From: Portulaca oleracea
Lineage: Eukaryota; Streptophyta; Magnoliopsida; Caryophyllales; Portulacaceae
Assembly: GCA_029582165.1 (NCBI GenBank)
Contig: CM055871.1
Location: forward strand, 53,350,112-53,414,111
DNA: 64,000 bases
Direction of reading: 5' to 3'
Part shown: positions 1 to 12,200 of the stretch, in pieces
Numbering within the stretch: the first letter of the stretch is position 1
Layout: every line of letters starts with the position of its first letter
Notes under the pieces: generated by a model
The model's database searches: none
The model's input: only the letters and a program-made list of their open reading frames with translations
Told to the model about the DNA's origin: nothing
Program-made: the position numbers and the translations under genes

Positions 1-1425
1 AAAGTTGGTTATTTGGGATCCGGTTATCGAAAGGTTTAAGAAAAAAAAAACTCTCAGGGAGGAAATCTATATATCTCTCGAAAAGGGGAGATTAAGTCTT
101 GTGAAAAGTGTTCTTCAAGCATTCGACCGACTTTTATCTCTTTTCCCCTTGCCTTCTTCGGTAGCTACCAAGTTGGAAGGAATTCAAAGGAAATGCCCTT
201 GGGGTTCTTTTGGGAATGATTTTACATATCGCTTGGTGACATGGAACCACTTTCAATGGGGGGTCTTGGCGTGAGGGACTTAAGATTGTGCAATATGGCT
301 CTTTTGGGTAAGTGGCTATAGAGATTTATGAATGAAAAGGACAATCATTATAGGAGGGTAATCACAATTAAATATGGTGAAGTAGGTTTTGGGTGGGCTC
401 CCTCCGTACCAAATGGCTCTTATGGGTGTAGTCTTTGGAAATTCATTGCTAGGGGGTTGGATCTTTTCTCCCCTCACATTTCTTTTGTTATGGGCGATGA
501 ACCTGCCGTTTCTTTTTGGAATGATCGTTGGTGCAATGAGGTTTCTTTGAAAAATCACTTCCCTACTATTTATGTTCTCGCAGTGGATAGAAATGCTTCC
601 ATTGCCGATTATATGGAGCAATTTTCAGCCTCTAATGTTTGGTCTCCTACTTTTATCAAGATGGTATTGTTGATGAAGTATCTTTGGTTACTTTTTTCAA
701 CATCCTTAATGAGGCCACTTTAGGAGTCTCTTTACAAGGCATACTGAAATGTGATGTGAGTAAGAAAGGGATCTTCGCGATTAGCTCCTATTATTTCAAT
801 CTTCTTATTTCGCTTTCTTCCGCGTTGTATCCTTCTGAGACTAGTGCATTCCCTTCCACCATTATTAGGAAGGCTTTAGCCCATTGAAGGTTGCGTTATT
901 TGTTTTGGAAGCCACACATAGGAGCAATCTCAATTGTGATAATTTACAGAAAAGGAGGAGAATTTTTGCTAATAGTTGCTTTATGTGCAAGAGGGATCTT
1001 GAATCGCCAGATCATTTATTGCTACATTACGCCTTTGCTAGGACTTTTTGGGATTTAGCCTTTGGGTTGGGCGCCTATATGTTGCTTGGGTAGTTTCATA
1101 TTCTATTAGAAGTCATCTTCTTGCTTAGGAGGGTGCCTTTGGTTGGAAACCGAAGAAGAAGAGAACCATGGGTATTCCTCATGTTATTTTTAGGACTATT
1201 TGGAGAGAAAGGAACCAAAGGGTTTTTGAGGGAGTTGAAACTCCTATTTAGCTCTTGAAAGATAATTTTATGAAGTCTCTCGACTTTTAGGTTACTAGGA
1301 AGTTTAGCTCTTCGCCTTTTGATGTAGTGGATTTTGTGGATAGCTATATTTCAGTTGTACAGAACTTTGTAGGATGCTTCATAAGCTTCTGATCTTTTCA
1401 TCCTATTATTAATACATCTTTTTTT
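1..1425 (+). mobile_element. Degenerate LINE (non-LTR retrotransposon) 3' end
   Basis: Broken reading frames on the plus strand resemble the C-terminal part of a plant L1-type LINE ORF2. The first frame (about 5-274) has the post-catalytic reverse-transcriptase stretch with 'WDPVIERF', 'KGRLSLVKSVL' and 'SLFPLPSSVATKLEGIQRKC'. A second (about 328-720) has the 'FWNDRWC' block typical of these ORF2 proteins, and a third (about 930-1,090) ends with a zf-RVT-like zinc knuckle, '[18 protein letters not shown]'. Frameshifts and stops separate these pieces, so the copy is dead. The 5' part, including the catalytic reverse-transcriptase and endonuclease, is outside the window. The 3' end is roughly placed near 1,425, where LINE similarity stops. 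The element lies antisense to the presumed helicase intron. Confidence 0.85.
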
Positions 1426-1927
1426 TCTATCAAAAAATATTTATTTTGATGAACTATTCCTGAATTCTTCAATTAAGAAAAAACCATGCAGTCATGCTAC
1501 AATCAGAAAAAAGTGTCTAAGGAGCATAGGGGTACTGCAAACCTCAACACTAAGGAAAGTAGGTATCGACCATATACATAACCATAAAAAGGGGGGGAAA
1601 AAGGGGGAGAGGGGGACAAAGGCTGCTTTCTAATCTTAATATCTATCACTGACTATTCCCAAAGCTTTCATGGAGAAAAACATGAGATACAATCAAAACT
1701 CCTCGGAATAAGAACGTACGAAACAGAGGTGTGAGTTTAGGTTATTTGTGAACCTCTCTAGATTCATTAAGACAGTTGTCACTTCGTAGTTTAAAAAGCG
1801 TGCCCAAGCGCAGGGCATGCACCCGGGGCTTTTACAGAGTGAAGTGCAGCCATTCTAAAAGTGTGGGTTTTTTGGGGCTTTTTTGCGCTTTCTCCAGGGC
1901 ACAAGGCGCAAAAAAGGCGCAAAAGGG

Positions 1928-2270
1928 CAATTACAATGTGAACCCTCTGTTTTCCTTCACTTCTAGACTAAACCCTAGCCCCTCCCCACTCTGGGTGTTG
2001 TGCTGCTATCTGTCCCCTCTGACGATCTCTTCCTCTCATTCGAACTCCTTGCGCATTTCGCCTTCTACAATCTAGAGACAATTCCAAAAGTGACTTTTAA
2101 AAAATGAAAAGTAAAGCAATTACGATGTGAACCCTCTGTTTTCCATCACTTCTAGACTAAACCCTAGCCCCTCCAATCTGGGTGCTGCGCTGCTGTCTGC
2201 CCCTCTGACGATCTCTGCCTCTCATTTGAACTCCTCTCACTCAAACTTTCTCTCTCTTGCTGCTAAGTCT
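1928..2270. repeat. Tandem duplication with period about 189 bp
   Basis: A segment beginning 'caattacaatgtgaaccc' at 1,928 recurs as 'caattacgatgtgaaccc' at 2,117, and similarity continues through the 'actaaaccctagcccctcc' and 'gacgatctct' stretches. The two copies have small indels. The sequence just before copy 1 is rich in 'gcgc' and 'aggcgc' words, as in many dispersed plant repeats. No coding function is apparent. Confidence 0.75.
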
Positions 2271-3155
2271 CTTCTTCCTCTCACTTGAATTTTCTTCTGC
2301 TTCTGTAAGCCTCTTCTTCCTCTCCGTTCTGATCCTCAATCGACCTTCTTGCTAACTAAGTCCCTATTTTTTTTCTTTCTTCGTTGCTGTAAGGGATTTT
2401 CTGGGTTGTGGTCTGCGTGCAAAAATCACACGCCTCTGCTTCTTAGTCCGTGCCTGAGGCCCTAGAGATCTTTGCCCTCTTTTTGCCACGCACTCTTTTA
2501 ATCTAAGATCATCTTTACACATAATCAGTTGGTACAGGCATACAGCTTTAACATTAGCTGCCATAAGCAGGTTTTCTTTCTTTTTTTTTTTTTTTTTTTG
2601 ATTAGTGATCATAACTCATAAAGATATATTAGTGACACCAACATTGTCCTCAAGCTCTCATGCTAGTATTGAGACAATGGAGATAGCTAAAACAAGAGAG
2701 GCGCTGAGTTAGAAAGGATAAACATTACAGGAGGATAAGGAAGCCACCAATAAGAATGATGAATCCACTTATATAAACTGTTAAAAGACCTTATGTTTAA
2801 GAAGATGCCCAAATCACTATACCCCAAAGGGGTCTCAACAGAAAGGGGCAAAACAGAATTGACTAAGCCAATAAAGGCCTAGAACACGAGGTAACCAGGC
2901 TCATAGGGCCACAAGGATACACGTAGGCTGCCGACCATTCCCCTGGGATACAAACCCAGGACGCTTAGGTTATCCCCTTGAGGAAACCTTGATAGGGACT
3001 GAGGCAAGATCCCTCCTGGCCTCTTGGTTTATCTCCAACAAAAAATATTCTTGACATCCTACTGGGACAGATGTAACAACATAAAGACCATAGAACTAGG
3101 GCTTTAACGCTTTTAACGTAACATCTTTGTTGATGTGGGCCTTTGGTATAAATAT

Positions 3156-3222
3156 AGGATATTGATGTGGGCTTTAACAAAACCAAACAACATAAAAGTT
3201 TTGTCGTCCACATCAATATCCT
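3156..3222. repeat. 15 bp perfect inverted repeat (hairpin)
   Basis: AGGATATTGATGTGG at 3,156-3,170 is matched by its exact reverse complement at 3,208-3,222, with a 37 bp loop. It may be the remnant of a small inverted-repeat element. Confidence 0.7.
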
Positions 3223-4100
3223 AGATAAGAGCAGATACCATTTTTTACACTAGGGCTTTGCAACAAAATCTCCTTGCCGTCTTGACCTAGCATCTTTGGA
3301 GTAGTGACCCCTACACTTGCTTCACCTTGATTTGCATACTTGACTGAGGTAAATTTGATTAGGTCTTAATGCACCATCATTTACTGATGTCCCTAATATC
3401 ATCACCCATACAACTTACCATACCATCGATACCATTATTACTATTGGTTAGTTCAGTACCTTCCACTAATAATACTATCCTACCACTAATATATCAGCTG
3501 AATGTGCTTCATGACTGTACTTTTTTACTGTTCTTATCTACCTATAGTACCTTGCTGCTTTTAGTATTATTATCACCACTTGCTATAGTATTTGCAGCGA
3601 TTTATCAAAATTACTTCCATCATTATCAACCCTATGAATTCTGCCTCCAGTCATCCTATTTCGCAACAAAATCTTTTGTCATAGGAATGCTAAGTAAGGC
3701 TTCTTCAGCAATTGGGGACAAAAATCACCAAACTACTAGATTAACATGTCAATAATACATTGAGAAATACAAACAAAGTAAACAACACTCAATAAGAAAA
3801 ACTATGCACAAGGGATCTAATTTCAAGAAGTTCCACCTAATTCAGTCAAATTTAAACTACCAAGGTAACGTCAATTCCACATCTAAACCACACGAATCCA
3901 CATTTCCAACCCCACAGTTTACAAGAAGCACAACAAACAGCAAACTAATCCAGATCTCCTCACATGAATCTTTCGCAACATTTCCAAGCTTCTTTCAGCA
4001 CTCACAGCACAATATTACAAGTTCCGACAATCAATTATCACTGAAATGAACCAATAACAAGGGGCGGGAAACCAAAATCCCTAGAATTCGACGAGTATAC

Positions 4101-4393
4101 CTGGAATCGATTACGGACTGAGAAGATTGAATGGTCTTGTCGACTTCATTCGAGCTTGAATCAGTCGTCGCAAGAGCATTAGCAGGGCGTCTCATCATCC
4201 ATTGCTGCTGCTGCTGTTGTTGATTCTGAACCGGGTTTCGCTGCACATAGTGTTGCGGAGGTTGTTGGTGGTGGTAATTGGGAGCCCTATTCTGATAATT
4301 AGGGTTAGGGTTTTGCGGTTGCTGCATATACCCACTACCACCACGGCCGTTTCCGATCCCCGGCGGATACCTAGGCCGCGGATTTTGATTCAT
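4101..4393 (-). CDS. DEAD-box ATP-dependent RNA helicase, RH6/8/12 (DDX6/Dhh1) type, exon 1 only
   Basis: This is the first coding exon of a DDX6/Dhh1-class RNA helicase, a cytoplasmic P-body protein family involved in mRNA decapping and translational repression. The sequence shows the family's low-complexity N-terminus: 'RYPPGIGNGRGG' after the initiator Met, Asn/Pro/Tyr-rich segments, 'QPPQHYVQRNP', a run of seven Gln and 'QQWMMRRP', then an acidic 'NEVDKTIQSSQSVID' segment. In relatives this segment leads directly into the first helicase motifs. The frame meets a splice donor (AG|GTATAC on the minus strand) at 4,101/4,100. Catalytic domains (Q, DEAD and HRxGRxGR motifs) are absent from the window and should lie to the left beyond a long, transposon-containing intron. 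The family call rests on the N-terminal pattern only. Confidence 0.8.
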
Positions 4394-6587
4394 CGAGAAT
4401 TCGAATCCCTAGAAAATCGGAGCGAGGTCAAAAGGGGATGGACGCAGACTTGAGTTGAGAGATGAAGCTAATCAACAATGGCGGAATTTGGATCTCGAAT
4501 TATTGGAGTTTGAATTGGGGTTTTCTGGGTAGGCGTAGGAAATTCGAAGGTTCTTCTTGTGTGTGGATTTTTGTTGGGGTGGGAGTGGGTAGTGGTAGTG
4601 AGATGATGATATTCTCTTCTTTTTTCTTTTTTTTTTGGTGTGGGGGTTGACTGGTTTTGAGGGTTTTTTGGATTTTGTTTTGGGTAGTCCAAAGCAGACA
4701 AAAATATCATTAATTTTTCATAATTATATTGTTAATGTCACTCAACTTTTCAGAAAAAATAAAAAATATCACTTAATTTTTCAAAAAAATCAAAAATATT
4801 TATCTAAAGTAACAGGGATATTTTTTACTTTTTCTAAAAAATTTAATGACATTTTTTATTTTTTTGGAAAGTTTAGTAGTATTAATGATTGTTTTGAAAT
4901 ATCACTGACATTTTTGACTAAATTGAAATGTTGGGTGACATTATTATCCGAACACTTGAGGGAACTATAAAGTTTAAGGACTTTTTTTTCATTTTTCTTT
5001 CTCATTTTATCGGTTGCAATTGTAGTGTACTTTATGAGAAATGGGAAAAAATATATATAATGATTGATCCATCTTAGGTCAGCATCCCCTCTTACCGCTG
5101 GAAAAAATAAATACATAAATAAATAAATCTTGGGTCAGCCTGCAGTGAGTTGTTTTCATGTTTTAAACACTTGCTTATATCATCTTAAGATGTTGTATGT
5201 CTTGTTTGTTTTATTGTTTCTTTTTATTGTGTTGTTTTTTGGATATTTTTGCCTCTATAGTGTAATTCATTAGTCTTTTAAGACATTTGATAATAGAAAG
5301 AAACTAAAAAGAGACTTGAGGGTTTATTGTTTAAGTATACAAGTGATGTGTTACTATTTAGTGATTGGTTTGAGCTCGCTCCAAAGTTTCATTACGAGTT
5401 TGTAAATTAGAAAGTATTAAGATGAATTAGTTTGATTTGGTGCAAATGATTTAGAACTTTTAGAGTCAACAAAATCTAACCAAACTGAAATTGGATAAGC
5501 CGGTCTATGTTATAGTCCAACCCATAACAGCTATAGTAGATGAGTGATATATATTGATATTAGGTGTGCTATATATAGTTTGTCATTCAGGGTATATGGA
5601 TAGGAAGCTCACTAATGTTAAAGTTTATCTCAATCCAATGAAGGTTAGGTAGCATTATTTAACTATAATTGCAAGATATTGACTAAAAGACACTTGAAGG
5701 TATATGTACATCGTTACATCTAGTTATGCTGATTATGACACATAAATTGTTTGTCATTATGTGTGATTTAAGGGATATGGACCATATGGTTTAATTAAAA
5801 ATCAAAAATCAAAAATCAAATCTTGTTCTTAGGTTTCATTGAAATTTTATAAATCAAGAAAACTAAAAAGAGAAAAGCTATAATATTTTACATATGAATA
5901 GAGCGAGTTTGAAAATAAGTGTCTGTGTATATACATCTTGAAAGTTTACATGTAAACTAACATGTAGGTAGGTTTTTTAGAGTTTAAGGTTTTCCTCACG
6001 TGAAACCTGACCAACTCTTTTTTCCCAACCTTTGTCGAAGCATGAGAGTAGTCTGAGGCATCATCGGACTACTCTTATGTTCATCAATATTGTACCTAGC
6101 TTTTATTGGTGTTCTTGCAATGTCTGAATATAACTATCAACTAAAACTATTGGGCATCATCTTGCAACTCATTTAACAATATTGACTATCTCCATTATAC
6201 TTGCTACACTTGTCAGTTGGCTAACAATTGTTGCCTTAGGAACTTCTTATTCTTATATTTGCACATGCTAAAGGGTTTCCTAATATTGCGGAAAACCGTT
6301 CCTACTGTTTTTTCCGTTCTCTTAATGCTTGTTTCTGAGTTTTATCCAATCTAATTTCTATAAATACAACAAACCGCATCACATCCATCAAGTGCTTTGC
6401 AAATTTGTCGCCTTTAATTTGCACCATATTTTTCAACTATTTTTATATCTAACGTTAATTATAAATGGTTGAAATTGTAAAATTTTCATTAAGTCATTCT
6501 TATGTATTCTTCCATCTTTCTCTATTCTGGGAATTATATTTCTATACATTTTGGAGGAAGAGGAAGACATAAATAATTGAAATAAAA
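4394..6587. other. Intergenic region between divergent helicase and LIM genes
   Basis: This region holds the helicase 5' flank (just above 4,393 on the minus strand) and the LIM promoter/5' UTR (below 6,588). Between about 4,690 and 5,130 is an AT-rich repetitive stretch with recurring 'aaaaatatcacttaattttt'-like words. There is a short 'aaaatc' array near 5,797-5,821 and a small hairpin (AGAGTAGTC...GACTACTCT) near 6,045-6,077. No gene is seen. Confidence 0.6.
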
Positions 6588-7998
6588 ATGGGATTTAGCG
6601 GAACCCTTGACAAATGCAAGGCGTGTGAGAAAACAGTATACGTAGTCGACTTAATCACGGCAGATGGAGTTATTTATCACAAAACATGTTTTAAATGTAG
6701 CCAATGTAATGGAAAACTCATGGTTTGTATTCTATTTTCTTTCTAGCAATATTTACTTGAATCATTTACATATTTTTCATGATACTTTTACACTGCATTT
6801 AACTTTCACTTTTTACAATTTTACTTACTTTTCATGGATTATCCATGTAGTATTAATCCCCCCTATCAATACTTGTTGTTGGCTTTAACTACTTAACCAT
6901 GATTTCGACAAATTTAGGTGGGTAAATTTTCCACCATGGATGGAATGTTGTTTTGCATACCACATTTTGAACAACGCTTCAAGGAGACAGGAACTTATTC
7001 GAAGAACCCCCACACATGTAACAATTCGTTTTCCACACATTTCTTTGTTAAATAATCTGCTCCATTCATTTTAGAATAATTGTCACTTTTTTATTATCTT
7101 TTTACAATACAACACTTTGATCATCATTTCATATTAATATATCATTTAAAAATTACAAATAGTATGTCTTATGAATTTTAGTACATATATTGGATAGGGT
7201 AATGATGCCTACATCTAGATCACGCTCAAATATATTTCTCCTAGGAGATTGTACTAAACATTTTTTTTTTGAAATATTGAAAGTGATAATTATTGTGAAA
7301 TTAAAATAGTATTCGTCATACCATTTTCTTTATCTATATGTACTAAACATTTTTTTTAATCTTTTTTAATCTTTACATCCAGGCACGAAGAGTGAAGTGG
7401 TAACTATTCTCATTCATTTATCTTTCTCCATTACCATCTCTCTATCTCTCACACATTCACACGTACGCAAAGTATATTATTCGGTGTATAGTAAGAAATG
7501 GAATACTGACTACTTGTTTGTCCATTTTTAGAATAAAACTGCCACGAAGCATTCATCGATGTTTTCAGGAACCCAAGATAAATGTACTGTCTGCAAAAAG
7601 ACGGTGTATCCACTTGAAAAGGTGTGTATTGATCCAAGCATGTACTTACAAATGCAGTTTAAATTCGATAATTTATACAACATAATTCAATAATTATCAT
7701 TATGTCGCAGGTTACTGTAGAAGCAGAAAATTACCACAAGTCATGCTTTAAATGCGCTAAAGGGGGTTGCTCTCTCTCACCGTCCAATTATGCTGCTTTG
7801 GATGGAATTTTGTATTGCAAGCCCCACTTTGCTCAGTTATTTAAGGAGAAGGGTTCATATAACCATCTTAAAGAATCAGTCATGGTTAAGAAAGATAGTG
7901 ACAATCCCACCCCCGTTGAGGAAAATACAACTGAAGTAGTGACTCCAGATTGTGAAGTAACAAATGAAGAAGAGGTTGTTTTAGCACAAGCCGAGTAG
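6588..7998 (+). CDS. Plant two-LIM-domain protein (CRP-like, actin-bundling family)
   Basis: Exons are 6588-6722, 6918-7017, 7383-7399, 7532-7621 and 7711-7998, which join in frame to 209 aa. Plant proteins of this CRP-like family bind and bundle actin filaments and some also enter the nucleus. LIM1 (residues about 10-70) shows CKAC, HKTCFKCSQC and CIPH zinc-ligand clusters. LIM2 (about 102-153) shows CTVC, HKSCFKC and CKPH, with 'VYPLEK' and 'GILYCKPHF' typical of the family. The inter-LIM linker includes a 17-nt microexon. The C-terminal tail (about 163-209) is strongly acidic with many Glu, more like pollen-type PLIMs than the shorter WLIM proteins; that subtype is my inference. The ATG context is 'aaaaATGGg' and no upstream in-frame alternative looks coding. 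The 3' UTR probably runs to about 8,220. Confidence 0.93.
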
Positions 7999-8277
7999 GA
8001 TGACATGTGTTAGAACAGGTTAATCAACCTAATTTTAGTCGCACAATTTTGGTCTCATGTATTTTGGAATTTCTGTCTCTTGTGTGCTCACAAAATGTTT
8101 TTCTCACACGTAATTATTGTCAGGACATTTTACTTGACTAGTCGATTTATCTCATACATTGATAGCGGAAAAAGATATTTTTCTTGTTATAAAAGAAAAT
8201 AAAGTTCAATTGCCTCAATTTTAGCAGTAGTACTTATTTTTTATTGCAAACTAAAACCCATCATATACTCCCTCCAT

Positions 8278-8677
8278 TCCTTAATATTTGTTACTTTGAT
8301 CAATTTTCTATTTTTCACAATATCTGTCACTTTACAATTCTAATGTAACATTAATGACATTTTTTCAAATTTATCTCTTACTTTTACCATTCTCAATACA
8401 ATTATATAACTAAAATAGAAACTTAACTCTTACTTTTATCATTTCTAATGTAATTATCAATTTCAATACTATTTTCTTAAAATATTCCCTGAACTCCAAA
8501 GTGACATCAATTTGGACTTTTGTGATCTTATTTTGTTTCCCAACTAAACCCTTTGGTTATTGGGTTTAGTTCTTTGTAGTGCTTATTGCACTTTGGCTAT
8601 GTTGAATAAACTTGGCCTAGAGGCCTTAATGATTAAAAAAAAAACTTCAAAGTGACAATTATTGAGGAATGGAGGGA
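8278..8677. mobile_element. Stowaway-like MITE with TA target-site duplication, carrying a nested insertion
   Basis: The left end 'CTCCCTCCATTCCTTAATA' and the right end, whose reverse complement reads 'tccctccattcctcaata', form terminal inverted repeats flanked by TA on both sides (8,276-8,277 and 8,678-8,679). These are the hallmarks of Tc1/mariner-type Stowaway elements. A second element (8,507-8,642) is inserted inside. Without it and its duplicated site, the MITE is about 250 bp. Confidence 0.85.
8507..8642 (+). mobile_element. Short poly(A)-tailed retroposon nested in the Stowaway MITE
   Basis: A 136 bp segment ends in a run of ten or more A and is flanked by 15 bp direct repeats: AACTCCAAAGTGACA at 8,492-8,506 and AACTTCAAAGTGACA at 8,643-8,657. 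The poly(A) tail and long TSD point to LINE-machinery retroposition, either a 5'-truncated LINE or a SINE. The body has no coding content. Confidence 0.8.
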
Positions 8678-8679
8678 TA

Positions 8680-9261
8680 CAATAGAAATTGAATTATAAT
8701 GTATTGTATTTTAAGTTGTGGGATTGTGGTAAGATAAATTTTGAACAAAATTATGAAACTATTGGAATACAATACACCATCGCTGAGTTGGATGAATCCA
8801 AATATGACATATTAAATTGCAGTAGTTCTAAACCTTTCATGAGTTGGATTTTAGTACATCATAGTATGATTGAATTAGTTATAGTAGTCCAAATGTTTCA
8901 ACCATTAAAGTCCGAGTTGGTTTCATCCAACTTGATGACACCGTAATACCGTACTATAATCCGATAATTTCTCAATTCGTCTAAATTACAGTACACTGCA
9001 ATTCAATCTCAAACCAGGTAAATTTGAATATTCACCTCAGACAAATATTTTATAATTAACGGGAAAGATATTCCGTTGGAATGGACAAATTAGGGAGCGC
9101 CACGTATCCGATTTGGCGGATAATATCTCCTTCGCCCCCATTGTTAGCCGTTCCTCTCTGTTTTTCGTAGCCTCTCAATTTCGAGGGCTCAAGAAACCTT
9201 CACTCCAATGCTCTGCAGCTCCATTTTTCGATTCGAATTCGTTTCATTCCGCCATTAATCC
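8680..9261. other. Intergenic; 5' flank of the S1-domain gene
   Basis: This separates the LIM 3' region from the S1-domain gene. The last 180 bp before 9,262 is less AT-rich and pyrimidine-rich and probably contains the promoter and 5' UTR. No confident TATA box was assigned and no other gene is seen. Confidence 0.5.
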
Positions 9262-12200
9262 ATGGAGAAGCTTTCTCTCTCTTCAACCTCGTCGCCGACT
9301 CTTCCGCGCCCCTTTCTCTCTCCTCCTGTACCCGTCACTACTGCTCGGAGGAAGGTTTCGTTCGCGTCTTCCAGTAACCCTAGGAAATTATCGGTTTCTG
9401 CGTCGAAAAGTGATGATTCGGGGAAGAATCTTGATGAATGGGACCTTATGGAGCTCAAATTCGGGCGAATGATTGGGGAGGACCCTAAGCTCACCATAGC
9501 TAAGGTTAGTGTCGTAGTATTTGCTTTAGTAAGAAGTTATTGAGTTGCAAATTTTGGAGGATAAGCCTCTTGTTGTGTATTTTCGTTGATTTGTTGAGTA
9601 GTTGCTTGGATTATGTTACCACTGAATTAGACAAAGTTTGGAATAATCTGATTAGAGGTGAAATTGAACTTAACTGAGCTAAAGTTAGTGTCGTGATTCA
9701 GTGAGAAGTTATTGCGTTGCAAATTTTGGACGATGAGGTTCTTGTTGTGTATTTTCGTTAATTTGTTGATTAGTTGCTTGGATGTTACCAGTGAATTAGA
9801 GAAAGTTTGGAATAATTTGATTAGAAGTGGAATTGAACTTAACTGAGCTGAGGTCAGTACTGGTAGTATTTGCTTCAGTAAGAAGTTTTTTTTTTTTTTT
9901 TTTTTTTTGCAAATTTCGATGACAAACTTCTTGTTGTGTGTTTTCATTAATTTGTTGATTAGTTGCTTGGATTATGTTACCAGTGAATTAGACAAAGTTT
10001 GGAATAATCTGATTAGAAGTGAAATTGAACTTAGCTGAACCAAGTGAAGGCTAATTTGTACTAAGCGTGCGTTTGGTAGGAATTTCAGGGAAATTATTTC
10101 CAAGGAAAATTTTCCATGGGAAGGATTTCCCCAGGGAATATTTCCCTTGACCCCCTCTAAGAGAAATTTTCCCTAGGAAAATGTGGGAAAATGGTGGGCC
10201 CCCTCATAAAGTTTTATTCATAGTCAACCTACATCCAAACATGAGGATAATAAGTCAATCTAGGAAAATTGACCATTTCCCTAGGGTTTTCGACCAACCA
10301 AACGCGCCCGAAAATACAAGGAATTGCACATGGTTTTGAGCTAGTTAGTTTCTCTGTGACCTTGCCCTAAGTAAGGCCTGATGTGTGTATAGACTGTTTC
10401 TGTTAGGTGGATAAACCCGAGCACAAATATGAAAATAGGGGTTTTGGAAATAAAAGAAAAGAAAAGGAGATGCACCATGAATCTTGTTGAATCTAAGAGA
10501 ATCTAGGTGCACATAACAATTTACCTGTATGGATGGATTGTTGAACCTTAGTTTCGAGGTTATTGATCATCCACTGTTTACCCAAAGACAAAACTAGAGG
10601 ATAATTCATGGTTCATTTTGGTTTAGTTTATGATACAAAGAATCTGCTGAAGCAAGCCAATCTATTTAGAGTGAATTGTAGTGAGGTTGTTTCGATTTAG
10701 ATGCTAGATTGTGAAGCATGGATTACTTATGACTTCACTTAAAAGTAGTGTTGGAGTTGCTTTATTCCTCACCACTAAAATTCATAGCTTTGAAGTTTCT
10801 GTTAAAGCTTAGCCAACTCCTCCTTCCTGCTAAATGTGTATGGGAGGCATATCAAGGTTCATTGTATTGGCTGTCCATGAAGATATCTCTTTTCTGTGCG
10901 CTTGGTTGTGATGTGGTGGGGCTTGGTTTGAGGTCACTAGTGAGGATGTGTTTTGTTGGTCTGATATTGTACTTATCTGTATTACATTTGTTCGTGGTTT
11001 AGATAATGGGGAGGAAATTAAATCCGGATGCTTCTTATATTGAAATTGAGAAGAATTTCCACAAGAATAAGGGTAAGATGGCGGAAGTGAAAGAAGTGCC
11101 CTTTGATGTGCCTGAGAAGTTGGGTTCTCTGAAAGCGAAGAATGGTTTGAATTTAACGAAACCTGTACCAAAGAAGGGGATCATAGTTGGTGGCAGCGAG
11201 GATAGTTCCAAATTGCCGGAAATCAAGAGGCCAGATGACTCAGGTAGGAAAAAGGTGGTTGGTGCTACCAAGTCTAATGTGCCGAATGTTATTTTGCGAA
11301 AACCAAGTGTGTACAATGAGAAGGATGACGAAATGGACAGTTCATCGAGATTAAGGATTAAGCGAAATTTGATGCTATCCATGAGGACAGAACCGGTACA
11401 GGATAAGTTTGGTGAGATGACATTGTTGAAGAGGCCTGAGCCTTTGAAGATGGATGAGGATCATGATAATGAAAATGAAAATAGTTTGATGAATGGTTCA
11501 GCATATAGTGGACTGTCAAATGGAGCAGCAAAGGATGTTGAAGATGCCTTGTCTAATGGACAACTTGATGCAATGACTAGTTATGATGTAATGACGTTGC
11601 AGAAGCCAGACACATTTATGCACAAAAATACTGAGGAAAGTGAGTATGCTGCAGTGTCTAATGGAATGACTGGTGCGGTGGGGGATGTTGTTAATCCAGA
11701 ATCCAAAGCAGATCTCATTTCAAGCCAAGATGAACAAGGGGACTTGTCTCAGACAGGTAAAATGATAAATCTTTTTTTTTGATTTGTTCTCATTTGCTGC
11801 TGAAATACTTTGAATAATTCACAATTATCACTACAAGTTCTCTATTATCAAGGAATGCAGCAGCTTGAGCAGACTGGAGGATTTAGTGCCTCTGAGAGCT
11901 CAGTTCAATCCGTGCTTCTGGGAGGACCAAAGAGGTATTGTACTCTCTCTCCTTTTCCTCTCATTCCCCCCTTCCCCCTTTGATGAGTTTGTTAGGATTA
12001 GGGAGGGGAGGGGCGAAAAGATGGTTCTCTTGGTTGGGGCAGATATTGGGCATGTGCTTGGAGTTAAAGGCTCTGGCCTTTCATTATTTCTCTCTTTTTT
12101 CCCTTTTTGCGGTGTTTTTTTCCCTTCTTCCCACTTTTATATTGTGATGTATGCATGTTTATTCTTGGCTTATTTGCTATTGTGATATTTGCATAATAGG

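Larger units (their letters stand above)
1426..4100. other. Presumed intron 1 of the helicase gene; no coding region seen
   Basis: No helicase exon with recognisable DEAD-box motifs was found on either strand here, so this is best read as part of a long first intron running off the left edge. It contains the duplicated segment at about 1,928-2,270, a poly-T run near 2,580-2,600 and a 15 bp inverted repeat (3,156-3,170 and 3,208-3,222). The open frames are short and show no family resemblance. The alternative is that the helicase gene was truncated here. Confidence 0.5.

Noticed and set aside
1776..2075. Possible small Ser-rich protein
   Set aside because: The frame falls in a duplicated low-complexity repeat and is not kept in the second copy.
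1..4030. Remaining helicase exons on the minus strand
   Set aside because: I looked for DEAD, SAT and HRxGR motifs in the minus frames and found none; only LINE and repeat sequence is visible.
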